This document shows positions 30,986 through 38,878 of a stretch of 40,429 nt of DNA, one piece after another. Position 1 is the first letter of the stretch. The number at the start of each line of letters is the position of its first letter. Below the pieces are notes generated by a model. It saw nothing but the letters and a program-made list of their open reading frames with translations. It was not told where the DNA came from and made no database searches. A program made the translations under genes and the position numbers. Source of the stretch: Desulfuromonas sp964536375 (GTDB lineage Bacteria; Desulfobacterota; Desulfuromonadia; Desulfuromonadales; Desulfuromonadaceae); assembly GCA_964536375.1 (NCBI GenBank), contig CAZHXF010000025.1:1-40429 (forward strand), read 5' to 3'.

Positions 30986-31771
30986 ATGAATTTAATTGCC
31001 CTCTTGGGTAGGGAAACCTTGCATGTTGTTACATATTTGGGTCGCTTCGGGATGTTTCTATTGACCACTCTGTATTGTGCGTTGTTGCCCCCTTATAAAA
31101 TAGCTTCGATTATGCGGCAAGTCCATTTCATCGGAGCGCAATCCTTGTTTGTTATTGCCTTCACCGGATTGTTTACCGGCATGGTGCTTAGCTTGCAGGG
31201 TTATTATACGTTGGCGAAGTTTGGCTCTGTCGGCTTTTTGGGCGCGGCAGTTTCGCTGAGTTTAATTCGCGAACTAGGACCGGTACTGGGCGCGTTGATG
31301 GTTATTGGTCGGGCGGGCTCGGCAATGTGTGCAGAAATCGGAATTATGCGTAATAGTGAACAAATCGATGCCTTGGAATGTATGGCTATTGACCCGTACA
31401 AATATCTAATTGTCCCTAAACTGGTTGCAGGTATTATTGCTATGCCGCTGTTGACCTGTGTTTTTGATGTGGTGGGGATTTTTGGTGGATTCTTGGTCGG
31501 TGTAGAACTGTTTGATGTCAGTGCTGGAGCCTATTTTCAGGGGATGTATTCCAGTGTTGGCTGGAACGATATTGAGATGGGATTGATTAAGTCGCTGTGC
31601 TTTGGTCTGCTGCTGGTGTGGATTTGTGCGGCCAAGGGTTTTTTCCTACATCTGGAGCGCGGTGGCGGGTTTGGTGCTGAAGGTGTTAGCCGTACGACCA
31701 CCAGTGCGGTGGTGTTGGCTTCGGTATCGGTGTTAGTATGGGATTATCTTATCAGTGCTGTATTGCTTTAG
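30986..31771 (+). CDS. mlaE: MlaE permease of phospholipid transporter
   Basis: Inner-membrane permease of the Mla ABC system that moves phospholipids between the outer and inner membrane. The 261 residues have five hydrophobic helices and the MlaE domain signature, with SEQIDALECMAIDPYKYLIVPK (the EQ-xx-ALxxMxxxP coupling segment for the ATPase) at about 128-149. The first gene of a five-gene mla operon; mlaF begins 20 bases after the stop. The SD is weak. Confidence 0.93.
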   Translation: MNLIALLGRETLHVVTYLGRFGMFLLTTLYCALLPPYKIASIMRQVHFIGAQSLFVIAFTGLFTGMVLSLQGYYTLAKFGSVGFLGAAVSLSLIRELGPVLGALMVIGRAGSAMCAEIGIMRNSEQIDALECMAIDPYKYLIVPKLVAGIIAMPLLTCVFDVVGIFGGFLVGVELFDVSAGAYFQGMYSSVGWNDIEMGLIKSLCFGLLLVWICAAKGFFLHLERGGGFGAEGVSRTTTSAVVLASVSVLVWDYLISAVLL

Positions 31772-31791
31772 GGATTTGGGGCGAAGTAAAC

Positions 31792-32592
31792 GTGATAGAG
31801 CATAACGCAAAAATTGTTATTGAGCTGGACAATGTAGTGAAGAACTTTGGTCAGCAGCGTGTCCTTGATGGGGTCTCTCTGCAGGTTCGGGCTGGCACTA
31901 CCACTGTCATTGTCGGGGCCAGCGGTCAAGGTAAAAGCGTTATCCTTAAACATATGCTTGGTTTGCTTAGTCCAGATACTGGGCGGGTAACGGTTTTTGG
32001 TCACGACTTAGCAAAAATAACTAAAAAACAGTTGAGTGAGATTAGAAGTAATTTCGGTGTGCTGTTTCAAAACGTGGCATTGTTTGACTCGATGACAGTA
32101 TATGACAATGTGGCTTTGCCGTTGCGCGAACGTACCACAACTAATGAGGCAGATATCCGCTGTAACGTCGAGGAGAAATTAGCTCTAATGGGCCTGGAGG
32201 ATCATGGGGCAAAATTTCCAGCTCAATTAAGCGGTGGGATGAAGAAGCGGGTTGGTCTGGCACGAGCTTTGGTGCTAAATCCAAAAGTGGTATTTTTTGA
32301 TGAACCAACAACTGGTCTGGATGTGAGTAAGAGTAACGAGATTTATCGCCTGTTTTTTGAAACTCAGGCGCGGCTGAATTATACAGCGGTCATTGTTAGT
32401 CATGATGTGCCGAAGATTTTTAAGTTGTCTGATTATGTGGCGCTTATGGCTGAGGGAACCTTACAAAGCTGTATGTCACCGGAATCTTTTCAATTATCAG
32501 ACAATCCTTTAATTAGATCATTTGTTCTGGAAACAATGGGTCCAATCTATAGCAGTGAAGCTGAGGAGTCTCTACTGTATGAAGCGTTTTAA
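31792..32592 (+). CDS. mlaF: MlaF ATPase of phospholipid transporter
   Basis: ABC ATPase of 267 residues: Walker A GASGQGKSV (about 39-47), Q-loop in FQNVAL, signature LSGGMKKRV (about 144-152) and Walker B VVFFDEP followed by TTGLD, and the switch histidine in SHD. The start is taken at GTG 31792; a frame extends back into mlaE to 31738, but that N-terminus does not fit the family. The stop overlaps the mlaD start by 14 bases. Confidence 0.93.
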   Translation: MIEHNAKIVIELDNVVKNFGQQRVLDGVSLQVRAGTTTVIVGASGQGKSVILKHMLGLLSPDTGRVTVFGHDLAKITKKQLSEIRSNFGVLFQNVALFDSMTVYDNVALPLRERTTTNEADIRCNVEEKLALMGLEDHGAKFPAQLSGGMKKRVGLARALVLNPKVVFFDEPTTGLDVSKSNEIYRLFFETQARLNYTAVIVSHDVPKIFKLSDYVALMAEGTLQSCMSPESFQLSDNPLIRSFVLETMGPIYSSEAEESLLYEAF

Positions 32593-33025
32593 TATTGAAA
32601 TTGCTGTTGGTTTGTTCATGCTGCTTGGTTTTGGTTGTTTTGGCTACCTGTCGGTAAAGTTGGGCGATGTGCAACTGTTCGGTACTAAAAGATACACTGT
32701 GCAGGCGCGCTTCGGATCCGTAGCTGGTTTGAAATTGGGTGCCAGTGTTGATATTGCCGGGGTGGAAGTTGGCAAGGTAACCAAGATAGGTCTTGATGCT
32801 ATCAGTTATGATGCCTTGATCGCCATGGAAATTGACCCAGAAGTTGAGCTGCAAGAGGATAGTATTGCATCCATTCGTACTGCTGGGATGATTGGTGATC
32901 GTTATGTTAGTATCTCGCCAGGGGGGGCACCAGCTGTTATACAGCCGGGCGGAGAATTTGTTGAGACGGAATCGTCAATAAATCTGGAAGAGTTGATCAG
33001 TAAATACATTTTCGAAAAGAAGTAA
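32579..33025 (+). CDS. mlaD: MlaD MCE-domain protein
   Basis: A 148-residue inner-membrane-anchored, periplasmic protein with an N-terminal signal-anchor helix (about 9-26) and one MCE domain (about 35-140; the RFGSVAGLKLGASVDIAGVEVGKV segment is the family hallmark). MlaD forms the hexameric lipid channel above MlaE-MlaF. GAGGAG (32563-32568) lies ten bases before the ATG and the start overlaps the mlaF end. Confidence 0.92.
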   Translation: MKRFNIEIAVGLFMLLGFGCFGYLSVKLGDVQLFGTKRYTVQARFGSVAGLKLGASVDIAGVEVGKVTKIGLDAISYDALIAMEIDPEVELQEDSIASIRTAGMIGDRYVSISPGGAPAVIQPGGEFVETESSINLEELISKYIFEKK

Positions 33026-33043
33026 CCGCTTAAAGGTGTAAAT

Positions 33044-33841
33044 GTGAAAATACAGTTATTATTTGTTTTGGTTTTGGGGTGGGTGCTAGTGGTTCCTGAC
33101 CTTGTTTTGGCACAGTATGATGCTCCAACGAAATCGAATGTGACAACTGATGTTAGCTATCAGCCAGATGCAATTGATGATCTATACAATGATAGAGAGA
33201 TTGCAGATCTTTATGGAGATCTTTATGCAGATGATGAGTTTGAGGTAAGTGATCCTTTGGTGACTGTGAATCGTGGAATTTTTTGGGTTAATGACAAAGG
33301 TTATTTCTATATTTTAAAGCCTTTAGCGCGCGGGTTCAGAGTGGTACCACAGCCGGTGCGCAATGGTTTGCGCAATGTTTTTTATAATTTGCGCTCCCCG
33401 CTTGATACAGTTAATGCGCTGTTGCAATTGAAATTTAAGCAGGCGGTAACTCAGTTGTCGCGGTTAGTGGTAAACTCTACTGTTGGTATTCTGGGTTTTT
33501 TTGATGTCGCTGGCAACTATTGGGATCTGGAAAGAAAAGCAGAGGACTTTGGTGAAACCCTTGGTTTTTACGGGGTTGGGGAAGGCTTCTATGTGGTTTT
33601 GCCGTTTCTGGGACCTTCAACATTGCGCGATAGTATTGCTCTGGTGCCAGATGGCTATGCCGACCCGGTCTATTGGCTGGCTGATTACTCGACCAATATG
33701 GCGTGTAAAGGGTTGAAAACGATCAATACTTTGTCGCTGGATAATGATAGTTATGAAAGCATTGTTGTAGAGCAGTTAGACCCTTATCTGTTTGTGCGAG
33801 ATGCTTATATTCAGCATAGGCGTTTTAACGTCGCCGAATAG
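33044..33841 (+). CDS. mlaA: MlaA (VacJ) outer-membrane lipid-asymmetry protein
   Basis: A 265-residue exported protein that removes phospholipids from the outer leaflet and hands them to MlaC. Signal peptide about 1-23 (ending VLA|Q). The mature region has the family core NRGIFWVND (about 83), a conserved LRNVFYNLRSPLD, and EDFGETLGFYGVGEGFYVVLPFLGPST. Unlike E. coli MlaA the signal sequence has no lipobox cysteine, so the protein is probably not a lipoprotein. GTG start at 33044 with AAAGG in front; the overlapping ATG at 33042 is out of frame. Confidence 0.92.
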   Translation: MKIQLLFVLVLGWVLVVPDLVLAQYDAPTKSNVTTDVSYQPDAIDDLYNDREIADLYGDLYADDEFEVSDPLVTVNRGIFWVNDKGYFYILKPLARGFRVVPQPVRNGLRNVFYNLRSPLDTVNALLQLKFKQAVTQLSRLVVNSTVGILGFFDVAGNYWDLERKAEDFGETLGFYGVGEGFYVVLPFLGPSTLRDSIALVPDGYADPVYWLADYSTNMACKGLKTINTLSLDNDSYESIVVEQLDPYLFVRDAYIQHRRFNVAE

Positions 33842-33896
33842 AGGTATAGTATAGCGCTTTATATTGATATGCTTAGCGTAGGAGGTTGTTTATATA

Positions 33897-34532
33897 ATGA
33901 AAAAAATAACAGTGTTGGCGCTGATTGCCGTATTTTTTATGGGGTCTACGTTGCTCGCCGCAGCGACACCGAACGTAATTGCTTCGGGACCTAAAGAGCA
34001 GCTGCAACAAACCGTAGAGGCAATTTTAACGGTGTTGCGCTCCGATTGTGCCGATGAAAGCAAAAAAAATCAGGAAATAAGTGCGTTGGTGCGTCAACGC
34101 TTTGATTACCAAACCATGTCGCAAGGGGTGTTGGGGCGCAATTGGCTGCATACCGGAGAGCAGGAGCGCAGTAGGTTTGTGGTGTTGTTTTCTCAGCTGC
34201 TGGAGGAAACATATTTGGGTCGTATTCGTTCCTATAAAGGGCAGACAATTATTTATGCCGATGCGCAAATTCGCCAGAATCGTGCAGAGGTAGAGACCTT
34301 TATTCAAAATGATGGTGTTAATATTCCTGTTACCTATAGATTGATCCCCGGCGAGTCCGGCTGGGTAGTTTACGATGTGGTCATCGAAAATGTAAGCTTG
34401 GTGCGTAATTATCGCAGTAGTTATAACGATATTTTGCGAAACAAAGGTATGGATTCACTGTTGGACGAGATGACCACAAAACTGGAAGAGCTCAAAGCAC
34501 GTCAAGAGCAACCACTACAGGCTCCAGCATGA
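33897..34532 (+). CDS. mlaC: MlaC periplasmic phospholipid carrier
   Basis: A 211-residue periplasmic protein (signal peptide about 1-22, cleaved near LAA/AT) of the MlaC/Ttg2D family: QRFDYQTMSQGVLG and FSQLLEETYLGRI (about 95-107) belong to the lipid-binding helical core and RNYRSSYNDILRNKGMDSLLDEM to the C-terminal helix. It shuttles phospholipid between MlaA and MlaD. Its stop overlaps the next start by four bases (ATGA). Confidence 0.92.
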   Translation: MKKITVLALIAVFFMGSTLLAAATPNVIASGPKEQLQQTVEAILTVLRSDCADESKKNQEISALVRQRFDYQTMSQGVLGRNWLHTGEQERSRFVVLFSQLLEETYLGRIRSYKGQTIIYADAQIRQNRAEVETFIQNDGVNIPVTYRLIPGESGWVVYDVVIENVSLVRNYRSSYNDILRNKGMDSLLDEMTTKLEELKARQEQPLQAPA

Positions 34533-34999
34533 TCCTAGTGCCGCAAGAAGATCAGTGTGTGCAAATGAAGCGGGATTTTCATTTTTTCCATTTTTTGGAT
34601 CAAAAGGATGTTGAGCTGTTAACACCGTATTTTACCTGTCGTTGTTTGCACCCTAGAGAAAACTTATGGGTCGAGGGGGAAGATAGTAAATTTGTAGCAT
34701 TTATTGCCAGTGGGCGTATCGAAGGCAAAAAAGAGACCGAATTTCGGAATAAACAGGTGGTGGTCGGTGTCTATGGGCGGGAATCATTGCTGGGTATTTA
34801 TAGTCTTCTCTCTGGCGATGTGCGCCCCATAACCGCTACGGCGTTAGAGGAGAGTCGTGTGTTGTTGCTCGACAAGAATGGCTTTGATGAAATCAACAAA
34901 CTCTATCCCGCATTAGGCGGTCGTCTGATGAAAGGGATGCTGTTTTGCGTAACAATGCGCTTACGGCAATCTTATCAGCGCCTAGCGGCTATTTTTTAA
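34529..34999 (+). CDS. Single cyclic nucleotide-binding-domain protein
   Basis: A 156-residue protein made essentially of one CAP-type effector domain (about 22-150; ENLWVEGEDSKFVAFIASGRIEGKKE and GRESLLGIYSLLSGDVRPITATALEESRVLLLDKNGFDEINKLYP). No helix-turn-helix follows, so it is not a transcription factor by itself. It is translationally coupled to mlaC (ATGA overlap), suggesting that it senses something relevant to the Mla system. The ligand-binding glycine/glutamate motif is altered (GRESLLG), so cyclic nucleotide binding is uncertain. Confidence 0.8.
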   Translation: MILVPQEDQCVQMKRDFHFFHFLDQKDVELLTPYFTCRCLHPRENLWVEGEDSKFVAFIASGRIEGKKETEFRNKQVVVGVYGRESLLGIYSLLSGDVRPITATALEESRVLLLDKNGFDEINKLYPALGGRLMKGMLFCVTMRLRQSYQRLAAIF

Positions 35000-35007
35000 T
35001 CTTTGGG

Positions 35008-35541
35008 TTAGTCCTCGGTGGTGGTAGCAAAATCGCGGTATAGCAAACTGGGCTGTATGCCCGTATTGCCCTGATATTTGCCACTGCTATAATTCTGATG
35101 CTTACCTTCTATAGTGTGATAAAAAATCTGACATATTTCTACGCCGGGATAAATTCTTATCGGCTGTACACAAAACATCTCAAGCGTCCAAAATCCACTG
35201 AAACCTACATCACCAAATCCTGCAGTTATATGGATAAACAAGCCCAAGCGACCGATTGATGAGCGTCCTTCTAGCATGGGAACCAAGTTGTTGGTGGTTG
35301 TGTGCTCGCAGGTGCGCCCAAGATACAGGCGATCTTTTTCTAAAACTAACCCTTCGTCTGGAATAGTTATTTTACTGGTCTGCGCGGGCTGCTTCATGTC
35401 AAGAACCGGATCTGTATATACTAGCAATTCATTGTGTAGGCGTAGATTGTAACTGTTCGGATTGAGTTGCTGTGCACGAAATGGTTCGATGCTGATATCG
35501 TTACCAAGTCGCCGCTGAATCTCATAGCCTGACAAAATCAT
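35008..35541 (-). CDS. dcd: dCTP deaminase
   Basis: Deaminates dCTP to dUTP for thymidylate synthesis. The 177 residues carry the Dcd/dUTPase trimer core: EGRSSIGRLGL (catalytic Arg/Ser loop) and WTLEMF with the catalytic glutamate, plus QLNPNSYNLRLHNEL near the N-terminus. It could be a bifunctional Dcd-Dut type; the motif does not decide. The gene follows the M23 peptidase by 22 bases in the same direction and converges with the cNMP gene with an eight-base gap. Confidence 0.93.
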   Translation of the reverse strand: MILSGYEIQRRLGNDISIEPFRAQQLNPNSYNLRLHNELLVYTDPVLDMKQPAQTSKITIPDEGLVLEKDRLYLGRTCEHTTTNNLVPMLEGRSSIGRLGLFIHITAGFGDVGFSGFWTLEMFCVQPIRIYPGVEICQIFYHTIEGKHQNYSSGKYQGNTGIQPSLLYRDFATTTED

Positions 35542-35563
35542 GATTGTTCCTTAACTCTAGGTA

Positions 35564-36889
35564 TTACTGCTGAGAGTTAATTGCTAACTTGCTGGTTATG
35601 TTATTTTTTACCCAGTTTTTATCCCACCATTCGATAGGATTTACCGGTACCCCGGCGATAATTATGCCAAAATGCAGGTGGTCACCACCGGCTAATCCGG
35701 TAGCGCCAGTGCGACCAATTATCTGTCCTCTATCTACTTGGTCGCCGACGTTTACATCCATGGTGCTTAAGTGGGCATACATGGTTTGTAATCCCAGTCC
35801 GTGATCAATAATTAGACATTGACCATAAATCCCCATAAAATCAGAAAAAACCACACGACCACTATTAGTTGCCGGAACCTGCGCGCGCGCTGTTGAGGCT
35901 AAATCTACTCCCAGATGAGTCTGTTGGTCTATCTTCTTGCCGGCGTAAACGTAATTGCGTAGGTCACCAAAGGTGGCGCGGGTAGCTGAATTTGGCTGGC
36001 GCAAAAACGATTTGTTCCAAGTGAACATGTCATCTGTTTTGCTTGCCACTTCACTGAGCCAGGCGCGATTTTGTGGACGCAATACTCTATTTACGCTCAG
36101 AAAAATATCCAGAGGCGAATGCGCATCAGGAAACTTTGCTTGAAATTGGGGCATTTTGCTATTGAGGAAACGATCACTTATATTGATCTGGTCAACTTTG
36201 AAGTGGCGCTGGTTTACATGGTAGTAAAATCCGCCCACTCCTTTGTTGCCTGCCTCATCATTGGCAACGATTCGCGGTACGGCATTTCTGTCGCTATCGT
36301 ATGGAAACGCAAATAAACACATGTAGTCACCTGAAGGTTGTTGATGACCGGGGAAGAAGTGCTCGCCAATCTGTACGCCCGATTGTGTTACTGGCTCAGC
36401 AATGGAGTAGACTACGAGGCCAGCGCCGCCAAAATTTAGATTGTGGGCGTTGCTTAATACCGCAATTACGGGTGGCCGATTGTCGAGTAACAGATTGAAG
36501 GTGGCAGCGTTGGTGTTGCCTTTGCCAAAGTTATACACCGAACTGTCACTACAGCTGATATTAACGGATATGGCACCATCTTTAAGTAATAGCTCACTGA
36601 TATCTATTGTTTCGCTGGCGCTGCGCCTGTTGTCCGTATAGTTTATATTGGCAACCTCAAGCTGTTTGCTATTTTGTACAATGGTTATACTAAGATGTGC
36701 TATAAAGCTGCCTTCGTCATTGATTGTCACCACCAGTGGTGTGCTCTTGTTTATAGCTCCAGTGCGCGGCTGCAATTGAATTTGTGGGCCATTGGTGTCA
36801 TGGAAATAGAAATAACTACCCGCAGCCAAGGTGGCAATAATTAATAAAATAAAAAAAGTTTTGATAGTTTTCACGCTGGATTTCCTCAC
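35564..36889 (-). CDS. Membrane-anchored M23 metallopeptidase
   Basis: A 441-residue bitopic protein: cytoplasmic basic N-terminus, TM helix about 11-28, a periplasmic Ig-like/beta domain (about 35-235), then the LytM domain (about 315-430). All zinc ligands and catalytic histidines of an active M23 are seen: H325xxxD329 (HLGVD), H373 in YAHLS, and H404xH406 (HLHFG). It probably cuts peptidoglycan cross-links during growth or division. Co-transcribed with dcd. Confidence 0.92.
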   Translation of the reverse strand: MRKSSVKTIKTFFILLIIATLAAGSYFYFHDTNGPQIQLQPRTGAINKSTPLVVTINDEGSFIAHLSITIVQNSKQLEVANINYTDNRRSASETIDISELLLKDGAISVNISCSDSSVYNFGKGNTNAATFNLLLDNRPPVIAVLSNAHNLNFGGAGLVVYSIAEPVTQSGVQIGEHFFPGHQQPSGDYMCLFAFPYDSDRNAVPRIVANDEAGNKGVGGFYYHVNQRHFKVDQINISDRFLNSKMPQFQAKFPDAHSPLDIFLSVNRVLRPQNRAWLSEVASKTDDMFTWNKSFLRQPNSATRATFGDLRNYVYAGKKIDQQTHLGVDLASTARAQVPATNSGRVVFSDFMGIYGQCLIIDHGLGLQTMYAHLSTMDVNVGDQVDRGQIIGRTGATGLAGGDHLHFGIIIAGVPVNPIEWWDKNWVKNNITSKLAINSQQ

Positions 36890-37093
36890 AGATGTATTTG
36901 TTTCTGACGTCGACGTTGGTGTGTAATCGCATTTTTGAAAGCGATCTTTTAACTTAACAGATTTTAGCTGCGGGGGAAACTGCTAACCAGATGATTATTA
37001 TTGCATTTTACTAAACTTTACTATGACACTTTGGATATTTGTCAGAGTAAGGTATAATTTAAAAATATTGATTTTAGTTAAGCAGGAGGAAGT

Positions 37094-37408
37094 GTGTCAT
37101 TTAATAGCGGTAAAACATATAGCGATATGCTTGAAGTGGCGCAAATCGCGGCGCAGGATCAGTGGCAGGTGCTGCAGAGTCCTTTTGAACAGGCGCTGGA
37201 ACAGCAGCGTGAGCGCATGCGTGAAATTGCCGGAGAGTGGATTCGCAGCGGAACCAGCGATAAAGTGCTCGATGCCCAGTTAGAAGAGTTGTTTCAGGTG
37301 CTTATGTTGATATTAGAAAAAATCCCAGAGCTGGATAAAGAAACTTGCACTAAGGCGACCAGAGCCGCAATCAATTGCTTCTGGGAGAGTTTGATGGCGG
37401 CGCTATAG
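37094..37408 (+). CDS. Unknown 104-residue acidic helical protein
   Basis: A soluble, mostly helical protein that I do not recognise: QALEQQRERMREIAGEWIR and LFQVLMLILEKIPELD suggest two long amphipathic helices, and the C-terminus ends in CFWESLMAAL. It starts with GTG behind AGGAGGA. The stop overlaps the convergent pilZ gene by six bases. TATAAT at 37053-37058 may be its -10 box, with only a poor -35. Confidence 0.6.
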   Translation: MSFNSGKTYSDMLEVAQIAAQDQWQVLQSPFEQALEQQRERMREIAGEWIRSGTSDKVLDAQLEELFQVLMLILEKIPELDKETCTKATRAAINCFWESLMAAL

Positions 37409-37783
37409 TGATTCTTGCGATTGTTGCTGAATCCAGTCACCTATTTTATTTTTCGTCTCTTCATCAAGATCAAGAAAACGCAAGCCCATCCCCGGTTCGT
37501 CAGTGCTCTTGAGTGAAAATGTGCGCCGCCAGATGGTTTCACATTCACAACATACTGTTTGATTTAAAGGTGCTGGCAGGGTCATTTCAACAGTGAAATG
37601 GCTGTTTAGCTGTGCAGGATTGACACTGGAAATAAACAGACCATTACGACTGATATTGGTTGCATAGCCAAAAAACACTCGGCGTTCATCATCAAACTTA
37701 ATCTTTTTAATCAGTAGTGCTACACGCAGCTCGTGACGTTGGTCGGCAGCTGGTTGTGGTGCTGGAATTTCGATGTCTGGCAT
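37403..37783 (-). CDS. PilZ-domain c-di-GMP receptor
   Basis: A 126-residue single PilZ domain. The c-di-GMP-binding residues are complete: RHELR (RxxxR, 16-20) and NISRNGLFI (NxSxxG), so binding is likely. No other domain is attached. It lies 19 bases after miaA in the same direction and probably forms one transcript with it; it overlaps the end of the convergent 104-residue gene. PAS-GGDEF at 16.9 kb is a possible source of its ligand, and the PilT genes at 2.7-5.3 kb a possible output, but nothing in the sequence links them. Confidence 0.9.
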   Translation of the reverse strand: MPDIEIPAPQPAADQRHELRVALLIKKIKFDDERRVFFGYATNISRNGLFISSVNPAQLNSHFTVEMTLPAPLNQTVCCECETIWRRTFSLKSTDEPGMGLRFLDLDEETKNKIGDWIQQQSQESL

Positions 37784-37802
37784 GGGGGTTTACCCTTTCT
37801 CT

Positions 37803-38753
37803 TTATTGGCTCAGTTCTTGACTGGGATGTTCACCAACAATAGCGATTAGTTGCTCTAGCGGTTGTTTGTCACCATCGAGCCAATGGATGTTGCAGCCAT
37901 TGCGTTCCATCCGGCGGTACCAAGTGTCTTGGCGCTTGGCGAATTGATGAATCGCGCTGCCAAGTTTTTGCAGCATGTCGTGGCGTGTTAACTGTTGTTG
38001 CAGGTGTTGAGCGATAAAACGATATTCCAAACCATAAAACTCTAATTGTTGCCAGCTTACACCTTGATGGTGCAGCTGTTCAACCTCTTCTATCATTCCC
38101 TGATGCAGGCGCTCTTTTAGCCGCTGAGTTATTCTGTTGCGTAAAATTGCGCGTGGCCAACGTAGTCCAAATATTAGTGGATGCAACTTTGGCACCAAGA
38201 CTTTTACGCCGCAAAGCTGTTTAGCTTGAGTTATCTCTATGGCACGAATAGTACGATCACGCTGATCTAGATTGGTGCGATTGTGCTGCTTCGGTTCAAG
38301 TTGCATCAGGTATTGCTGCAGCTCTTCATCGCTTAATGGAGCCAACTCAGCACGCAAGGCTGCATTATGCGGGGCAGCAACCATGCGTTCATTGCGCAGG
38401 ATAGTATCCAAGTACATGCCGGTTCCACCACATAATATTGGCAGGTTCTTGCGCTCATGAATGGCATTAAAAATTGGCACAAAGCGCTGTTGAAACGAGA
38501 ATACATCAAACTCATCACCCGGATTAACTATGTCTATCATGTGGTAAGGTATTTCGGCATATTCTTGAATATCTTTACCACTGCCAATATCCATGCCCCG
38601 ATATACTTGGCGGGAGTCTGCCGAGATGATTTCGCCTTGTAGCAAACGCGCAGCACTCACTGCCAAGCTGGTTTTTCCTGAGGCTGTGGCACCGAGGATG
38701 ACAATAAGATTAAGTGCTTGGAATTGCGCTGTAGCGATTTTGGTATTTGTCAT
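37803..38753 (-). CDS. miaA: tRNA dimethylallyltransferase MiaA
   Basis: Transfers dimethylallyl to A37 of tRNAs reading UNN codons. At 316 residues, it has the P-loop GATASGKTSLA (about 20-30), the DSR motif ISADSRQVYRGMDIGSGK (about 43-60) and the conserved GLRWPR near 195. The start codon has little in front; the N-terminus MTNTKIATAQF is nonconserved. It is divergently arranged with pcnB and followed by pilZ. Confidence 0.95.
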   Translation of the reverse strand: MTNTKIATAQFQALNLIVILGATASGKTSLAVSAARLLQGEIISADSRQVYRGMDIGSGKDIQEYAEIPYHMIDIVNPGDEFDVFSFQQRFVPIFNAIHERKNLPILCGGTGMYLDTILRNERMVAAPHNAALRAELAPLSDEELQQYLMQLEPKQHNRTNLDQRDRTIRAIEITQAKQLCGVKVLVPKLHPLIFGLRWPRAILRNRITQRLKERLHQGMIEEVEQLHHQGVSWQQLEFYGLEYRFIAQHLQQQLTRHDMLQKLGSAIHQFAKRQDTWYRRMERNGCNIHWLDGDKQPLEQLIAIVGEHPSQELSQ

Positions 38754-38822
38754 GGTTTATGTTTAGTTTGATTCTTTCTTTAATGGCACATATCTGCTAA
38801 GTTGCCAGCCAACTTGATGCTT

Positions 38823-38837
38823 TTGGATATTATCCAA
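38823..38837. promoter_or_regulatory. Perfect palindrome between miaA and pcnB
   Basis: TTGGATA-T-TATCCAA is a perfect 7-bp inverted repeat around one base, in the 125-bp divergent intergenic gap. It may be an operator, though a chance palindrome in A/T-rich sequence cannot be excluded. Confidence 0.4.
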
Positions 38838-38878
38838 GTTTGGTGCCAGTTAGCCGGAATAATCTGATAGAAACGCTT

